Source of the DNA: Streptomyces rapamycinicus NRRL 5491
GTDB taxonomy: Bacteria; Actinomycetota; Actinomycetes; Streptomycetales; Streptomycetaceae
Direction: 5' to 3'
DNA: 64,000 bases
Assembly (NCBI RefSeq): GCF_024298965.1
Contig: NZ_CP085193.1
Coordinates: 1,240,001-1,304,000 of the forward strand
How positions within the stretch are numbered: the first letter of the stretch is position 1; each line of letters opens with the position of its first letter. Of this stretch, positions 18,083 through 26,843 are shown piece after piece. The notes under the pieces were generated by a model. That model was given only the letters and a program-made list of their open reading frames with translations. It was not told the origin of the DNA and did no database searches. Position numbers and translations under genes: made by a program.

Positions 18083-19153
18083 ATGAACGACGCCACCGCC
18101 GCGATCCTGCACGGCCCGAAGGATGTACGCATCGAGCGGCGCCCGATTCCCCTGCCCGCCCCCGGCGAGGTCCTCGTGGAGATCGGCGCGGTCGGGCTGT
18201 GCGGCTCCGACCTGCACTACTACGCCCACGGCGAGAACGGCCCCAATGTGCTCCGCACCCCCACCGCGCTCGGCCACGAGGCGGCCGGAACGGTCGTGGC
18301 GGGCGACGGCACGCTACCCGCGGGCACCCGGGTCGCGATCGAGCCCGCCATCCCCTGCGGACGCTGCCGCGCCTGCCGCGCGGGCCGCTACAACCAGTGC
18401 CCACACGGGCGCTGCTTCGGCTCCCCGCCCACCCACGGCGCCCTCACCGGACACCTGGCCGTGCCCCAGGAATTCGCCCACCCCCTCCCCGACGACTTCC
18501 CCCTCACCTCCGGTGCGCTCATCGAACCCCTCGCGGTGGCCCTGCACGCGGTGCGCCGCGGCGGCGTCGCCGCCGGGGACCGGGTGCTGGTCACCGGCGC
18601 CGGGCCGATCGGCCTACTGGTCCTCCAGGCCGCCCGCGCGGTGGGAGCGGGCGAGACCGTGGTGACCGACGTCAACCCCGGCCGGCTGGCGCACGCCCGC
18701 CGCCTGGGCGCCGACCGGACCCTGGACACCTCCCGCGAACCCCTCCCCCAGGAGCCGCTGTTCGACATCGCGCTCGACTGCTCCGGCATCGAGGCCGCCC
18801 TGACCACCGCCGCCCACGCGGTACGCCCCGGCGGCACCCTGGTCGCCGTCGGCAACCCGCCGCAGCCCCGGACCACACTCCCGCTGGCCTGGATGCAGCG
18901 CCAGGAGCTCAGCCTGGTCACCGCCTTCCGCTACGCCGGGGAGTTCCCCGCGGCGGTGTCCCTGGCCGCCACCGGACGGGTCGACCTGGAGTCGCTGATC
19001 ACCGCGCGCTTCCCGCTGGAACGCTCGGCGGACGCGCTCCAGACGGCGCTCACCGACCCGGCACAGCTCAAGGTCGTCATCGAACCGATCGAGCCCAACG
19101 GGCCCAACGAGCTCGACGGGCCCAACGAGCTCGACGGGCGCATCGGGCCCTGA
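18083..19153 (+). CDS. Zinc-dependent alcohol dehydrogenase (L-idonate/L-gulonate 5-dehydrogenase type)
   Basis: This 356-residue medium-chain dehydrogenase has catalytic zinc ligands in GLCGSDLHYYAHGENG and GHEAAGTVV, and a structural zinc cluster at about residues 93-105 (CGRCRACRAGRYNQC). The Rossmann site is VTGAGPIGLLVLQAAR. Relatives oxidise polyols or the C5 hydroxyl of L-idonate and L-gulonate. With the other operon enzymes, L-gulonate to fructuronate is the simplest prediction. AGGAG at 18069-18073 supports the ATG at 18083. The C-terminal tail has a duplicated six-residue unit (GPNELD), made by an 18-bp repeat near 19098-19137, and is probably not functional. Confidence 0.85.
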   Translation: MNDATAAILHGPKDVRIERRPIPLPAPGEVLVEIGAVGLCGSDLHYYAHGENGPNVLRTPTALGHEAAGTVVAGDGTLPAGTRVAIEPAIPCGRCRACRAGRYNQCPHGRCFGSPPTHGALTGHLAVPQEFAHPLPDDFPLTSGALIEPLAVALHAVRRGGVAAGDRVLVTGAGPIGLLVLQAARAVGAGETVVTDVNPGRLAHARRLGADRTLDTSREPLPQEPLFDIALDCSGIEAALTTAAHAVRPGGTLVAVGNPPQPRTTLPLAWMQRQELSLVTAFRYAGEFPAAVSLAATGRVDLESLITARFPLERSADALQTALTDPAQLKVVIEPIEPNGPNELDGPNELDGRIGP

Positions 19154-19229
19154 GCGGCCGTGGCCTGGGCGGGGTTGGGCGGCATCCCGTCCGCATCCCA
19201 TCCACATCTCGTCCGCCCCACCCGTCACA

Positions 19230-19661
19230 ATGGGGATCATGTCCCGACGTACCCGACGCCCGCGGCCGACCAGCACCACCCCGGCCGCCTGCCCCTGCGG
19301 GCTGCCCGAGGCCTACGCCGACTGCTGCGGCCGACTGCACCGCGGCCAGGCCCCGGCGACCACCGCCGAGCAGCTGATGCGCTCGCGCTACAGCGCCTTC
19401 GCCGTCGGGGACGAGGCGTATCTGCTGCGCAGCCGGCACCCCACCACCCGGCCGCCCGGCGCGGACCTCGACCCGGGGCTGCGCTGGGTGCGCCTGGAGA
19501 TCCTGGGCACCACCGAGGGCAGCGCGTTCCACACCACCGGCACCGTCGAGTTCCGCGCCCACTACACCCAGGGCGGCCGCGCGGGCTCGCTCCACGAGAA
19601 CAGCCGCTTCGTACGCCACGAGGGCGCCTGGGTCTATCTCGACGGTGTGACCGAGGACTGA
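19230..19661 (+). CDS. YchJ-family protein (UPF0225)
   Basis: This 143-residue YchJ-like protein has a zinc-ligand cluster CPCGLPEAYADCCGRLHRG (about residues 21-39), then the family segment EQLMRSRYSAFAVGDEAYLL and an NTF2-like remainder ending VRHEGAWVYLDGVTED. The function of the family is not established. An ATG at 19239 is also possible, but neither start has a clear ribosome binding site and the gene may be leaderless. It stands alone between the dehydrogenase and a secreted enzyme. Confidence 0.85.
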   Translation: MGIMSRRTRRPRPTSTTPAACPCGLPEAYADCCGRLHRGQAPATTAEQLMRSRYSAFAVGDEAYLLRSRHPTTRPPGADLDPGLRWVRLEILGTTEGSAFHTTGTVEFRAHYTQGGRAGSLHENSRFVRHEGAWVYLDGVTED

Positions 19662-19814
19662 CCCAACCCCGCGTCAGCGATCACGGTCCGCGCCGACTTG
19701 GTCATTTGTTTCCCGTGTCGTCGCCGACGCCTTCTGGTGCCCGGTCAACTCCGGGGCGATGCTGGGGCGCTGTGCGTGTGAACCACGCGTGTCCCCTGGC
19801 CCCATGGAGTTGCC

Positions 19815-22800
19815 GTGCCTCCTGTCGCGTGTCCCAGACCACTGGCGGCCCTGGCCGCGGTGTCCGCCCTCGTGCTGGGCGCCGCCGGCCAGGCCACCGC
19901 CGACAACACCCCCGCCCCGGCACCCGAACCCGTCCCCAGGTCGTCCTCGGAGATGCTGCGCCCGGTCGCGCCCCCGGCCGCCAGCGGTGCGCCCGGCACC
20001 CGGTCAGTGGCCGACGGGGACGGGGTGCAGACCGCCCGCTCCTCCCGGCCGGTCGCCCCGGGGGTTCGGCTGACCTCGTACGACCGGCTGGAGTCGGACA
20101 AATGGCTGCGGGTCGACTCGCTGTCGGTGGACCTGGCCGGCGGCACCAGAGTCGACTATCTCCACCCCGACAAGGTCGCCAAGCGCCGGACCGTCTCCCA
20201 ACTGGCCGCCGAGCACGACCCCGGGCCTGGCCGCCGCACGGTCGCGGCCATCAACGGTGACTTCTTCGACATCAACCAGACCGGCGCCCCCGAGGGCAAC
20301 GGCATCGGCGACGGCCACCTCGTCAACTCCGCCTCCGCCGCCGGGCCCGCCCGGGCCGTCGGCATCGGCCCGGCCGACGCGGGCCGCGTCCTCCAGCTCT
20401 ACTTCGACGGCACCCTGACCCTCCCCGACGGCCCCCACCCGCTCGCGGCGCTCAACGCCGCCAACGTCCCGGCCGCCGGGATCGCGGCGTACACCGCCCA
20501 GTGGGGCGAGGCGGACCGCGCCCAGACCGTGGACGGCGCACGGCGCACCGCCGAGGTCACGGTCGTGGACGGCAAGGTCACCCAGGCGGCCGGCGCGCCC
20601 GGCAAGGGCCCGATCCCGGACGGTGCCACCGTGCTGGTCGGCCGGGACGCCGGGACCGACACGCTGTCCGAACTGGCCGTCGGTGACGCGGTGTCGATGG
20701 AGTACCGGCCCCGCACCTACGGCGGCGAGCTGCCCCGCACCGCCGTCGGCGGCCGGGAGCTGCTGGTCGTGGACGGCGAGGCGGTCGGCCACGAGGGCGA
20801 GGGCAACAACGCCACCGCGCCGCGCACCGCGGTCGGCTTCTCGCGCGACGGCCGCACCATGCGGATCCTCACCGTGGACGGGCGGCAGGCCGACAGCGGC
20901 GGCGTCACCCTCACCGAGCTGGGCCTGATGATGAAGGACGCGGGCGCCTACAGCGCCCTCAACCTCGACGGCGGCGGCTCCTCCACCCTCGTCGCCCGCG
21001 AGCCCGGCAGCGACACCGCCAAGGTGGAGAACAGCCCGTCCGACGGGGCCGAGCGCACCGTACCCAACGGCTTGGCCCTCACCGCCCCCGACGGCAGCGG
21101 CCGCCTCAAGGACTTCTGGGTGGACACCGCGATGGACCGCGCGTCCGCTCCCACCGCCGACCCGGTCCGGGGCGGTCACCCCGAGCGGGTCTTCCCCGGG
21201 CTCACCCGCCGCCTCACCGCCGCCGGTTACGACGAGACGTACGGCCCCGCCGAGGGCGCGCCGCAGTGGCGGACGGACGATTCCCACATCGGCCGGGTCG
21301 GCGCCGACGGCACCTTCACCGCCCGCCACGGCGGCGACACCACCGTCACCGCCCGGCGCGGCGCCGCCCATGGCGCCCTCGGCCTCACCGTCCTGGACCG
21401 GCTGGACCGGATCCAGCCCACCAGCCGGCTGGTCGGCCTGGCCGACGCCGGGGCCACGGGCCGGTTCGGCATCGTCGGCCTGGACGCGCACGGCACCAGC
21501 GCCCCCGTCGAACCGTCCGATGTGCGACTGTCGTACGACCACGCGCTGTTCGACATCGCCCCGGACCCCCGGACCGGCACCTTCACCGTCAAGGCGCGCC
21601 ACGACCAGGCCGCGGGGCAGGTCAAGGTCGCCGTCGGCGGCACCACTACGGTGCTCGCCGTAACCGTCGGCCTGACCGAGCGGCAGGAGGCGTCCTTCGA
21701 CGACGCCGACCGCTGGACCTTCAGCCAGGCCCGCGCCTCCGGCTCCGCCGAGGCCACGCCCGACGGCCACACCGGCACCGGGCTCGAGCTGGACTACGAC
21801 TTCACCCAGTCCACGGCCACCCGCGCCGCCTATGTCACCCCGCCCCAGCAGATCGCGGTGGACGGGCAGCCGCAGTCCTTCGGTCTGTGGATCAAGGGTG
21901 ATGGCAAGGGGGCATGGCCCACCCTGCACCTCAAGGACGCGGCGGGCTCGGACCAGTTGCTGCGCGGGCCGTATGTGACCTGGACCGGATGGCGACATGT
22001 CGACTTCGCCGTACCGGCCGGGGTCGCCTACCCACTGGAGGTCAACCGCTTCTACCTCGCCGAGACCTCCGCCACCCGCCAGTACACCGGCAGCGTGGTC
22101 ATCGACGACCTCACCGCACGGGTGCCGCCCTCCGTCGAACTGCCCACGGAGAGCGTCCGCGCCGATCCACTGATCTCCACCGCCGCCCGGACACGGGGAC
22201 GCGACTGGCGGTTCGCGGTGATGTCCGACGCGCAGTTCGTGGCCCGCGATCCGAACAGCCCGATCGTCGCCCGGGCCCGCCGCACCCTCCGCGAGATCAA
22301 AGAGGCCGAGCCCGACTTCCTCGTGATCAACGGGGACTTGGTGGACGAGGGCTCCCCCGCGGATCTCTCCTTCGCCCGCACCGTGCTGAAGGAGGAGCTG
22401 GGCGATGAACTGCCCTGGACCTACGTCCCCGGCAACCACGAGGTGATGGGCGGCTCCATCGACAACTTCACCGCCGAATTCGGGCCCGCCCACCGCACGT
22501 TCGACCACCGGGGCACCCGCTTCCTCACCCTGGACACCGCACGCCTGGGGCTGCGCGCCGGTGGCTTCGACCAGATCAAGGAGTTGCGCGCCCAACTGGA
22601 CGCGGCCGCCAAGGACCCGGGCATCGGCTCGGTCATGGTGATCGAGCATGTGCCGCCGCGTGACCCCACCCCGCAACAGGGCAGCCAGCTCGGCGACCGC
22701 AAGGAGGCGGCGCTGCTGGAGGGCTGGCTGGCCGACTTCCGCCGCACCACGGGCAAGGGCGCGGGCCTCATCGGCAGCCACGTCGGCACCTTCCACGCAT

Positions 22801-23321
22801 CGCGGGTGGACGGCGTCCCGTACCTGATCAACGGCAACTCGGGCAAGAACCCCGCCACCCCGCCCGGCCAGGGCGGTTTCACCGGCTGGTCGATGGTCGG
22901 CGTGGACCACGTCTCGGCGCGGGATCAGGCGGCCGCGCGCCACGCACCGTGGCAGGGCGGCCCGGACTGGGTGTCCGTGCAGACCCGCGCCCATGTGGAC
23001 GGGCTGACCGTCACCGCCCCGGCCGAACTGCGCACCGGGCAGGACGCGGAGGTCACCGCGACCGTCCTCCAGGGCGAGGGGACCGCTGCCCGCCGGGTGC
23101 CGGTCGGCTTCCCCCTCAGCGCGGACTGGACCGGCTCGCCCAACCTCCACATCGGCGATCCGGACGACGCCGGACGCCGCGACGTGGCGGCGTACGACCC
23201 GGCGACCGGCAGGCTGACCGCGCTGCGCCCGGGAGCGGCCACCCTCGCGGTGAGCGTGAACGGTGCCATCGCACAGGCGCGGTTCACCGTCACCGCGGCG
23301 GCCGCGGCACCCGCGGCCTAG
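19815..23321 (+). CDS. Secreted phosphodiester glycosidase (NAGPA domain) fused to a calcineurin-like metallophosphatase
   Basis: This is a 1168-residue secreted protein. A signal peptide covers residues 1-30 (LAALAAVSALVLGAAGQATA). The NAGPA/phosphodiester glycosidase domain spans about 60-420, with AAINGDFFDINQTG near 145 and ALNLDGGGSSTLV near 382. Ig-like and carbohydrate-module-like beta domains follow (about 440-780). A metallophosphatase domain covers about 795-1010: FAVMSDAQF, INGDLVDEG, VPGNHEVMGG, IEHVPPRD and GSHVGTFH. The last 120 residues are another Ig-like domain. The first metal motif is DAQ rather than DxH. It probably cleaves glycosyl phosphodiesters, perhaps wall teichoic-acid-like polymers; the substrate is not shown. 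GTG start follows GGAG. Confidence 0.88.
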   Translation: MPPVACPRPLAALAAVSALVLGAAGQATADNTPAPAPEPVPRSSSEMLRPVAPPAASGAPGTRSVADGDGVQTARSSRPVAPGVRLTSYDRLESDKWLRVDSLSVDLAGGTRVDYLHPDKVAKRRTVSQLAAEHDPGPGRRTVAAINGDFFDINQTGAPEGNGIGDGHLVNSASAAGPARAVGIGPADAGRVLQLYFDGTLTLPDGPHPLAALNAANVPAAGIAAYTAQWGEADRAQTVDGARRTAEVTVVDGKVTQAAGAPGKGPIPDGATVLVGRDAGTDTLSELAVGDAVSMEYRPRTYGGELPRTAVGGRELLVVDGEAVGHEGEGNNATAPRTAVGFSRDGRTMRILTVDGRQADSGGVTLTELGLMMKDAGAYSALNLDGGGSSTLVAREPGSDTAKVENSPSDGAERTVPNGLALTAPDGSGRLKDFWVDTAMDRASAPTADPVRGGHPERVFPGLTRRLTAAGYDETYGPAEGAPQWRTDDSHIGRVGADGTFTARHGGDTTVTARRGAAHGALGLTVLDRLDRIQPTSRLVGLADAGATGRFGIVGLDAHGTSAPVEPSDVRLSYDHALFDIAPDPRTGTFTVKARHDQAAGQVKVAVGGTTTVLAVTVGLTERQEASFDDADRWTFSQARASGSAEATPDGHTGTGLELDYDFTQSTATRAAYVTPPQQIAVDGQPQSFGLWIKGDGKGAWPTLHLKDAAGSDQLLRGPYVTWTGWRHVDFAVPAGVAYPLEVNRFYLAETSATRQYTGSVVIDDLTARVPPSVELPTESVRADPLISTAARTRGRDWRFAVMSDAQFVARDPNSPIVARARRTLREIKEAEPDFLVINGDLVDEGSPADLSFARTVLKEELGDELPWTYVPGNHEVMGGSIDNFTAEFGPAHRTFDHRGTRFLTLDTARLGLRAGGFDQIKELRAQLDAAAKDPGIGSVMVIEHVPPRDPTPQQGSQLGDRKEAALLEGWLADFRRTTGKGAGLIGSHVGTFHASRVDGVPYLINGNSGKNPATPPGQGGFTGWSMVGVDHVSARDQAAARHAPWQGGPDWVSVQTRAHVDGLTVTAPAELRTGQDAEVTATVLQGEGTAARRVPVGFPLSADWTGSPNLHIGDPDDAGRRDVAAYDPATGRLTALRPGAATLAVSVNGAIAQARFTVTAAAAAPAA

Positions 23322-23333
23322 CCGGGCCGGTGA

Positions 23334-23358
23334 GGCGGGGCGGCCTGAGCGCCCCGCC
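23334..23358 (+). terminator. Terminator hairpin after the phosphodiester glycosidase
   Basis: GGCGGGGCG (23334-23342) and CGCCCCGCC (23350-23358) form a perfect 9-bp stem with a 7-base loop, 12 bases after the stop codon. Partly paired outer arms (GGGCCGGTG and CACCGGGCCC) extend it. There is no U-tract, as is common in Streptomyces. Confidence 0.65.
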
Positions 23359-23429
23359 CCCACCGGGCCCAGTCGCCCTCGCCCCCGCCGGGTCCGGCCG
23401 TCCCACCGGGTCCGGCCGTCCCGCCAGGC

Positions 23430-23987
23430 TCAGGTGTCCCAGACCCGGCGCACCTGCTCGAAGCGGGTGGGCAGCGGAGGGCGGCGACCGGCGTACCGGG
23501 CGTTCGTACGGTGGACGAACCGGCGCCAGGAGAGCACCAGCCCCTGCCGGGTGATCGGCAGCCCGGCGGCCACGGTCACGCCGTTGTCATGGGTGTGGTG
23601 CACCGTCAGCAGCAGCGCGTCCGGCACCGACCCCTCCAGCTCGGCGCAGAGCTCCTGACGCACCCGCAGCCAGCGGCGCAGCACCAGCACGGTGCCGCGG
23701 TCCAGTCCGTGCCGGCGCGGAACGCGGTGTTTGCCGTGCTCGATGGTCACCCACCCTGAGTCCAGGTCCAGCGCCGACAGGGTGCAGCGCAGCAGCCCGC
23801 CGTACCGGGCGCCGCCGGCCCGCGCCAGACCCACCACCACGGCGAGCCGTACGGTCTCCGGCTTCGCGCCGTCCTCCATCGCCTCCACCGACAGCCGGCG
23901 CCAGATCCACTCCGCCTCCGCCGTCGTGACCACCGGCCGCGGATAGCGGTCCTGCGCCGCCGTCTCCTTCGCCGTCCGCGCCGCCAC
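23430..23987 (-). CDS. Tyrosine-recombinase-like protein without a visible catalytic tyrosine
   Basis: This 185-residue protein starts at GTG 23987, with AGGGGG upstream. The core VVGLARAGGARYGGLLRCTL, then LDLDSGWVTIEHGKHRVPRR, aligns with the box-I and beta-hairpin region of tyrosine recombinases/integrases. The usual H-x-x-R box and the C-terminal tyrosine are not apparent: the end reads LPTRFEQVRRVWDT. It is half the normal integrase length and has no N-terminal core-binding domain. It could be a degenerate integrase kept as a DNA-binding protein. No attachment-site repeat or other mobile genes flank it. Confidence 0.7.
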   Translation of the reverse strand: MAARTAKETAAQDRYPRPVVTTAEAEWIWRRLSVEAMEDGAKPETVRLAVVVGLARAGGARYGGLLRCTLSALDLDSGWVTIEHGKHRVPRRHGLDRGTVLVLRRWLRVRQELCAELEGSVPDALLLTVHHTHDNGVTVAAGLPITRQGLVLSWRRFVHRTNARYAGRRPPLPTRFEQVRRVWDT

Positions 23988-24083
23988 CTCTACCCCCTGG
24001 AAACCTTCCGACTGAGCCGCTTGGCACACTATTTCTTCCCTCGATGCCCTCGTCAAGGGATGCGCGGCGGTACGGTCGTCCGT

Positions 24084-24587
24084 GTGCGCCTTCTGCTGAT
24101 GTCCGACACCCATCTCCCCCGGCGTGCCAAGGCGCTTCCCGGGGAGCTGCTGGAGCGGCTGCCGGACGCCGATGTGGTGATCCACGCGGGCGACTGGGTC
24201 GATCTCGCCACCCTCGATCTGCTCGAGGAGCGCTCGCGGCGGTTGATCGGGGTGTACGGCAACAACGACGGGCCCGAGCTGCGGGCGCGGCTGCCCGAGG
24301 TCGCCCAGGCCGAGCTGGCGGGGGTGCGCCTGGGCGTGGTGCACGAGACCGGCCAGTCGAAGGGGCGGGAGCGGCGCTGCGCCGAGCGGTTCCCCGACCT
24401 CGATGTGCTGGTGTTCGGCCACAGCCACATCCCGTGGGACACCACGGCCGAGGGGCGGCTGCGGCTGCTCAACCCCGGCTCCCCCACCGACCGGCGCCGA
24501 CAGCCGTACTGTACGTATCTGACGGCCGCGATCGAGGCCGGGCGGCTGACCGCCGTGGAGCTGCACCGGCTGCCGCCCCGCCGCTGA
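24084..24587 (+). CDS. YfcE/MJ0936-type metallophosphoesterase
   Basis: This is a cytoplasmic calcineurin-like phosphoesterase of about 167 residues. Metal motifs are MSDTHLPRR, VIHAGDWVD, VYGNNDGPELR, VVHETG and VFGHSHIPWD, with NPGSPTDRR near the end, all as in the YfcE family (phosphodiesterases of unknown physiological substrate). The GTG at 24084 places VRLLLMSDTH at the usual family start; an ATG at 24060 adds eight residues and is possible. It is divergent from the recombinase-like gene. Confidence 0.85.
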   Translation: MRLLLMSDTHLPRRAKALPGELLERLPDADVVIHAGDWVDLATLDLLEERSRRLIGVYGNNDGPELRARLPEVAQAELAGVRLGVVHETGQSKGRERRCAERFPDLDVLVFGHSHIPWDTTAEGRLRLLNPGSPTDRRRQPYCTYLTAAIEAGRLTAVELHRLPPRR

Positions 24588-24675
24588 CCGATCGCCGTTT
24601 CCCTCTTCAAATCGCTCGTCTCACTCTTCAGCCCCGGTATCCGACCTGTCCTTTTGGGGTGCCGAGGAGTGAGTG

Positions 24676-26067
24676 ATGACGACGGCAAGCGGTGGATCCG
24701 CATGGCGCTGGGCGCTGGCGGCGGTGGCCGCGACCGTGTTCTGCGTGCAGTTGGACGCCTTCGCGCTGAACCTGGCCCTGCCCGGGATCGGGCGCGATCT
24801 GGGGGCGGCGGGAGGCGGCCTCGGGTGGGTGGTGAGCGGGTATCTGCTCGCGGCCGGCTCGCTGATGGCGGGCGCGGGGCGGCTATGCGATCTGTACGGC
24901 CGCCGCCGGTCGCTGATGGCGGGCCTGGCGGTGTTCGGCGGCGCGTCGCTGGTGTGTGCGCTGGCCCCGTCGCTTCCGGTGCTGGTGGCCGGGCGGGTGG
25001 TGCAGGGCGCGGGTGGTGCGGTGGCCATGCCGGCCGGGCTCGCCCTGCTGACGAACGCCTGCCCGCCCGGTTCGCGGTCGCGGGTCATGGGGCGGGCGCT
25101 GGGGATCGGGGGCGTGGCCACCCTATGCGGGCCTTACGTGGGCGGGGTCCTCACCGACGCGGTGTCCTGGCGGGCGGTGTTCTGGCTGAACGCACCGGTC
25201 GCGCTGGTCGCCGGGGTGTGCGCGGTACGGGCCGGGGAGTCGCGGGACACCACCGCGCCGCCCTCCGTGGACGTGGCGGGGCTGGTCACGGCCACCGGCA
25301 CGCTCGCGGCGCTCGCCGTCCTGGTCGACCGGGGGCCGCTGTGGGGCTGGGTGTCGGGCCGCTCGGCGGCGGCCCTGGCGCTGGCCGTCGCGCTCGGATA
25401 CGTCTTCGTACGGCATGCGCGGGAGGTGGCGAATCCGCTGGTGGATCTCGCCCTGTTCGGCAACCGGCCGTTTGTGGCTCTCACGGTGGCCGGGGCGGCG
25501 GCCAATGCCGCGACCGTGATCGTGCTGTTCGTCGTGCCTCTGGCGCTCCAGGGGCCGTGGGGGCTGTCGGCCACGGGCGCGGGGGCGGCCTTCCTGGCCC
25601 CGGCGGCGGCGATGGCGCTGGCCGGGCCGGTGGCGGGGCGGATCCGCGCGGCGGACGCGGTGCGGGTGATGGCCGGGGCCCTGGGGCTGGGGGCGGCGTC
25701 GCTGGGCGCCGCCGCCATGGCGACGGCCCTGCCGGTCTTCCTTCTGGCGATCACGGGGTGCGGGGCGGCGCTCGGGGTCGCGGGCGCCCTGACGCTCATC
25801 GCCACCCAGACGGTGGTGCGGCCCGAGCGCGCCGGGGAGGCGTCGGGGGTGACCAAGACGGTCATCACCACCGCGGCGGGGTTGGGGGTGGCCCTGTCCG
25901 GGGATGCCGCCGAGGCACGGAGCGGCGCCGCCGTCGACGCGGCCCTGACGGCGGCCGGGGGCTGCTGTCTGGCCGGGGCCGTGCTCCTGGTCAGCACGCT
26001 GCTGACGCGGACACGGCCCGGTGGCTCCCACGGAGGCCGGTCCGCCGCCGACAGGCATCCGGATTGA
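24676..26067 (+). CDS. MFS transporter, DHA2 drug-efflux type
   Basis: This 463-residue membrane protein has the DHA2 pattern (QLDAFALNLALPGIGRDLGA in span 1, GRLCDLYGRRRSLMAGLAVF motif A, GRVVQGAGGAVAMPAGLALL motif B, GIGGVATLCGPYVGGVLTD motif C) and about 14 predicted spans. It is probably a proton-coupled exporter of small molecules; the substrate cannot be read from sequence. GAGGAG lies 6 bases before ATG 24676; a GTG three bases earlier is the alternative. No regulator is adjacent. Confidence 0.88.
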   Translation: MTTASGGSAWRWALAAVAATVFCVQLDAFALNLALPGIGRDLGAAGGGLGWVVSGYLLAAGSLMAGAGRLCDLYGRRRSLMAGLAVFGGASLVCALAPSLPVLVAGRVVQGAGGAVAMPAGLALLTNACPPGSRSRVMGRALGIGGVATLCGPYVGGVLTDAVSWRAVFWLNAPVALVAGVCAVRAGESRDTTAPPSVDVAGLVTATGTLAALAVLVDRGPLWGWVSGRSAAALALAVALGYVFVRHAREVANPLVDLALFGNRPFVALTVAGAAANAATVIVLFVVPLALQGPWGLSATGAGAAFLAPAAAMALAGPVAGRIRAADAVRVMAGALGLGAASLGAAAMATALPVFLLAITGCGAALGVAGALTLIATQTVVRPERAGEASGVTKTVITTAAGLGVALSGDAAEARSGAAVDAALTAAGGCCLAGAVLLVSTLLTRTRPGGSHGGRSAADRHPD

Positions 26068-26117
26068 ACCCGGCACCCCGATGGAATAAAGAGTACTTAA
26101 GGTGCATATCGGATATC

Positions 26118-26140
26118 GGCTCGGCGATCCGCGCCGAGCC
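26118..26140 (+). promoter_or_regulatory. 9-bp hairpin in the leader of the DoxX gene
   Basis: GGCTCGGCG (26118-26126) and CGCCGAGCC (26132-26140) are perfect inverted arms around a 5-base loop. They lie 50 bases after the MFS stop and 18 bases before the DoxX ATG, so this could be either the MFS terminator or a 5' leader structure. Confidence 0.4.
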
Positions 26141-26158
26141 CGACCAGACGAGGGCGCC

Positions 26159-26722
26159 ATGTCTCACTCCCCCTACGACAACGGCCCGGAGAACTCCTCC
26201 GCACCCGCCCCGCACTCGCCCAGGTCCGCGGCGCACGTACTCCTCGCCCATGACGTCGGTCTGCTGGTCCTCCGGCTCGGCGTCGGGCTGGTCGTCGCCG
26301 GGCGCGGCGCACAGCACCTCTTCGGCTGGTGGGGTGGCCTGGGCATCGACAAGACGGCGGTGGCGTTCGCGCAGTTCGGCTATCCGGCGCCCAAGGCCAT
26401 GGCCGTGATCGCCGGGATCGCCGAGACCTTCGGGGGCCTCGCACTCGCCGTGGGGCTGCTCACCCCGCTCGCCGGTGCGGCCGTCGCGGGCACGATGGCC
26501 AACGCGGTGGCCGCCTCCACACCGCTCGGCTATTTCGGCGGCTTCGAATTTCCGCTGCTCTTGGGCGTCGGCGCGGCCGGGCTCGCGCTGTCCGGCGCCG
26601 GCCGGATCTCCCTCGACGCGTTCCTCCCGGTCCTGCGGTCGCAACGGCTGATCTACGGCATCGCCCTGCTGGTGCTGGCGGCGATCCTGGCAACGGTGAC
26701 GATCTTGCTCAGCAAGAACTGA
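26159..26722 (+). CDS. DoxX-family membrane protein
   Basis: This 187-residue DoxX/SURF4-type protein has about four membrane spans. The first is LLVLRLGVGLVVAGRGAQHLFG, followed by AVIAGIAETFGGLALAVGLL and VLAAILATVTILL. The charged first 30 residues are cytoplasmic. DoxX proteins are linked to redox or oxidative-stress complexes in actinobacteria, but the activity of this member is unknown. ATG 26159 follows GAGGGCG; an in-frame GTG at 26102 would run through the hairpin. Confidence 0.85.
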   Translation: MSHSPYDNGPENSSAPAPHSPRSAAHVLLAHDVGLLVLRLGVGLVVAGRGAQHLFGWWGGLGIDKTAVAFAQFGYPAPKAMAVIAGIAETFGGLALAVGLLTPLAGAAVAGTMANAVAASTPLGYFGGFEFPLLLGVGAAGLALSGAGRISLDAFLPVLRSQRLIYGIALLVLAAILATVTILLSKN

Positions 26723-26843
26723 CAGCCCTCCGGCCTCCAGGTGAACACGCGGCGCCGGTTCTCCGTATGGCTCTGTGCGGGTCCTGCCCATCGGGACGCG
26801 CGCCGCCCGCACAGGCCGAAACCGAGACCGGAGGCCCCGTTCC

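Noticed and set aside
23389..23424. 18-bp direct repeat cgggtccggccgtccca near the recombinase-like gene
   Set aside because: Two copies only, and position at the gene's 3' side does not look like an attachment site.
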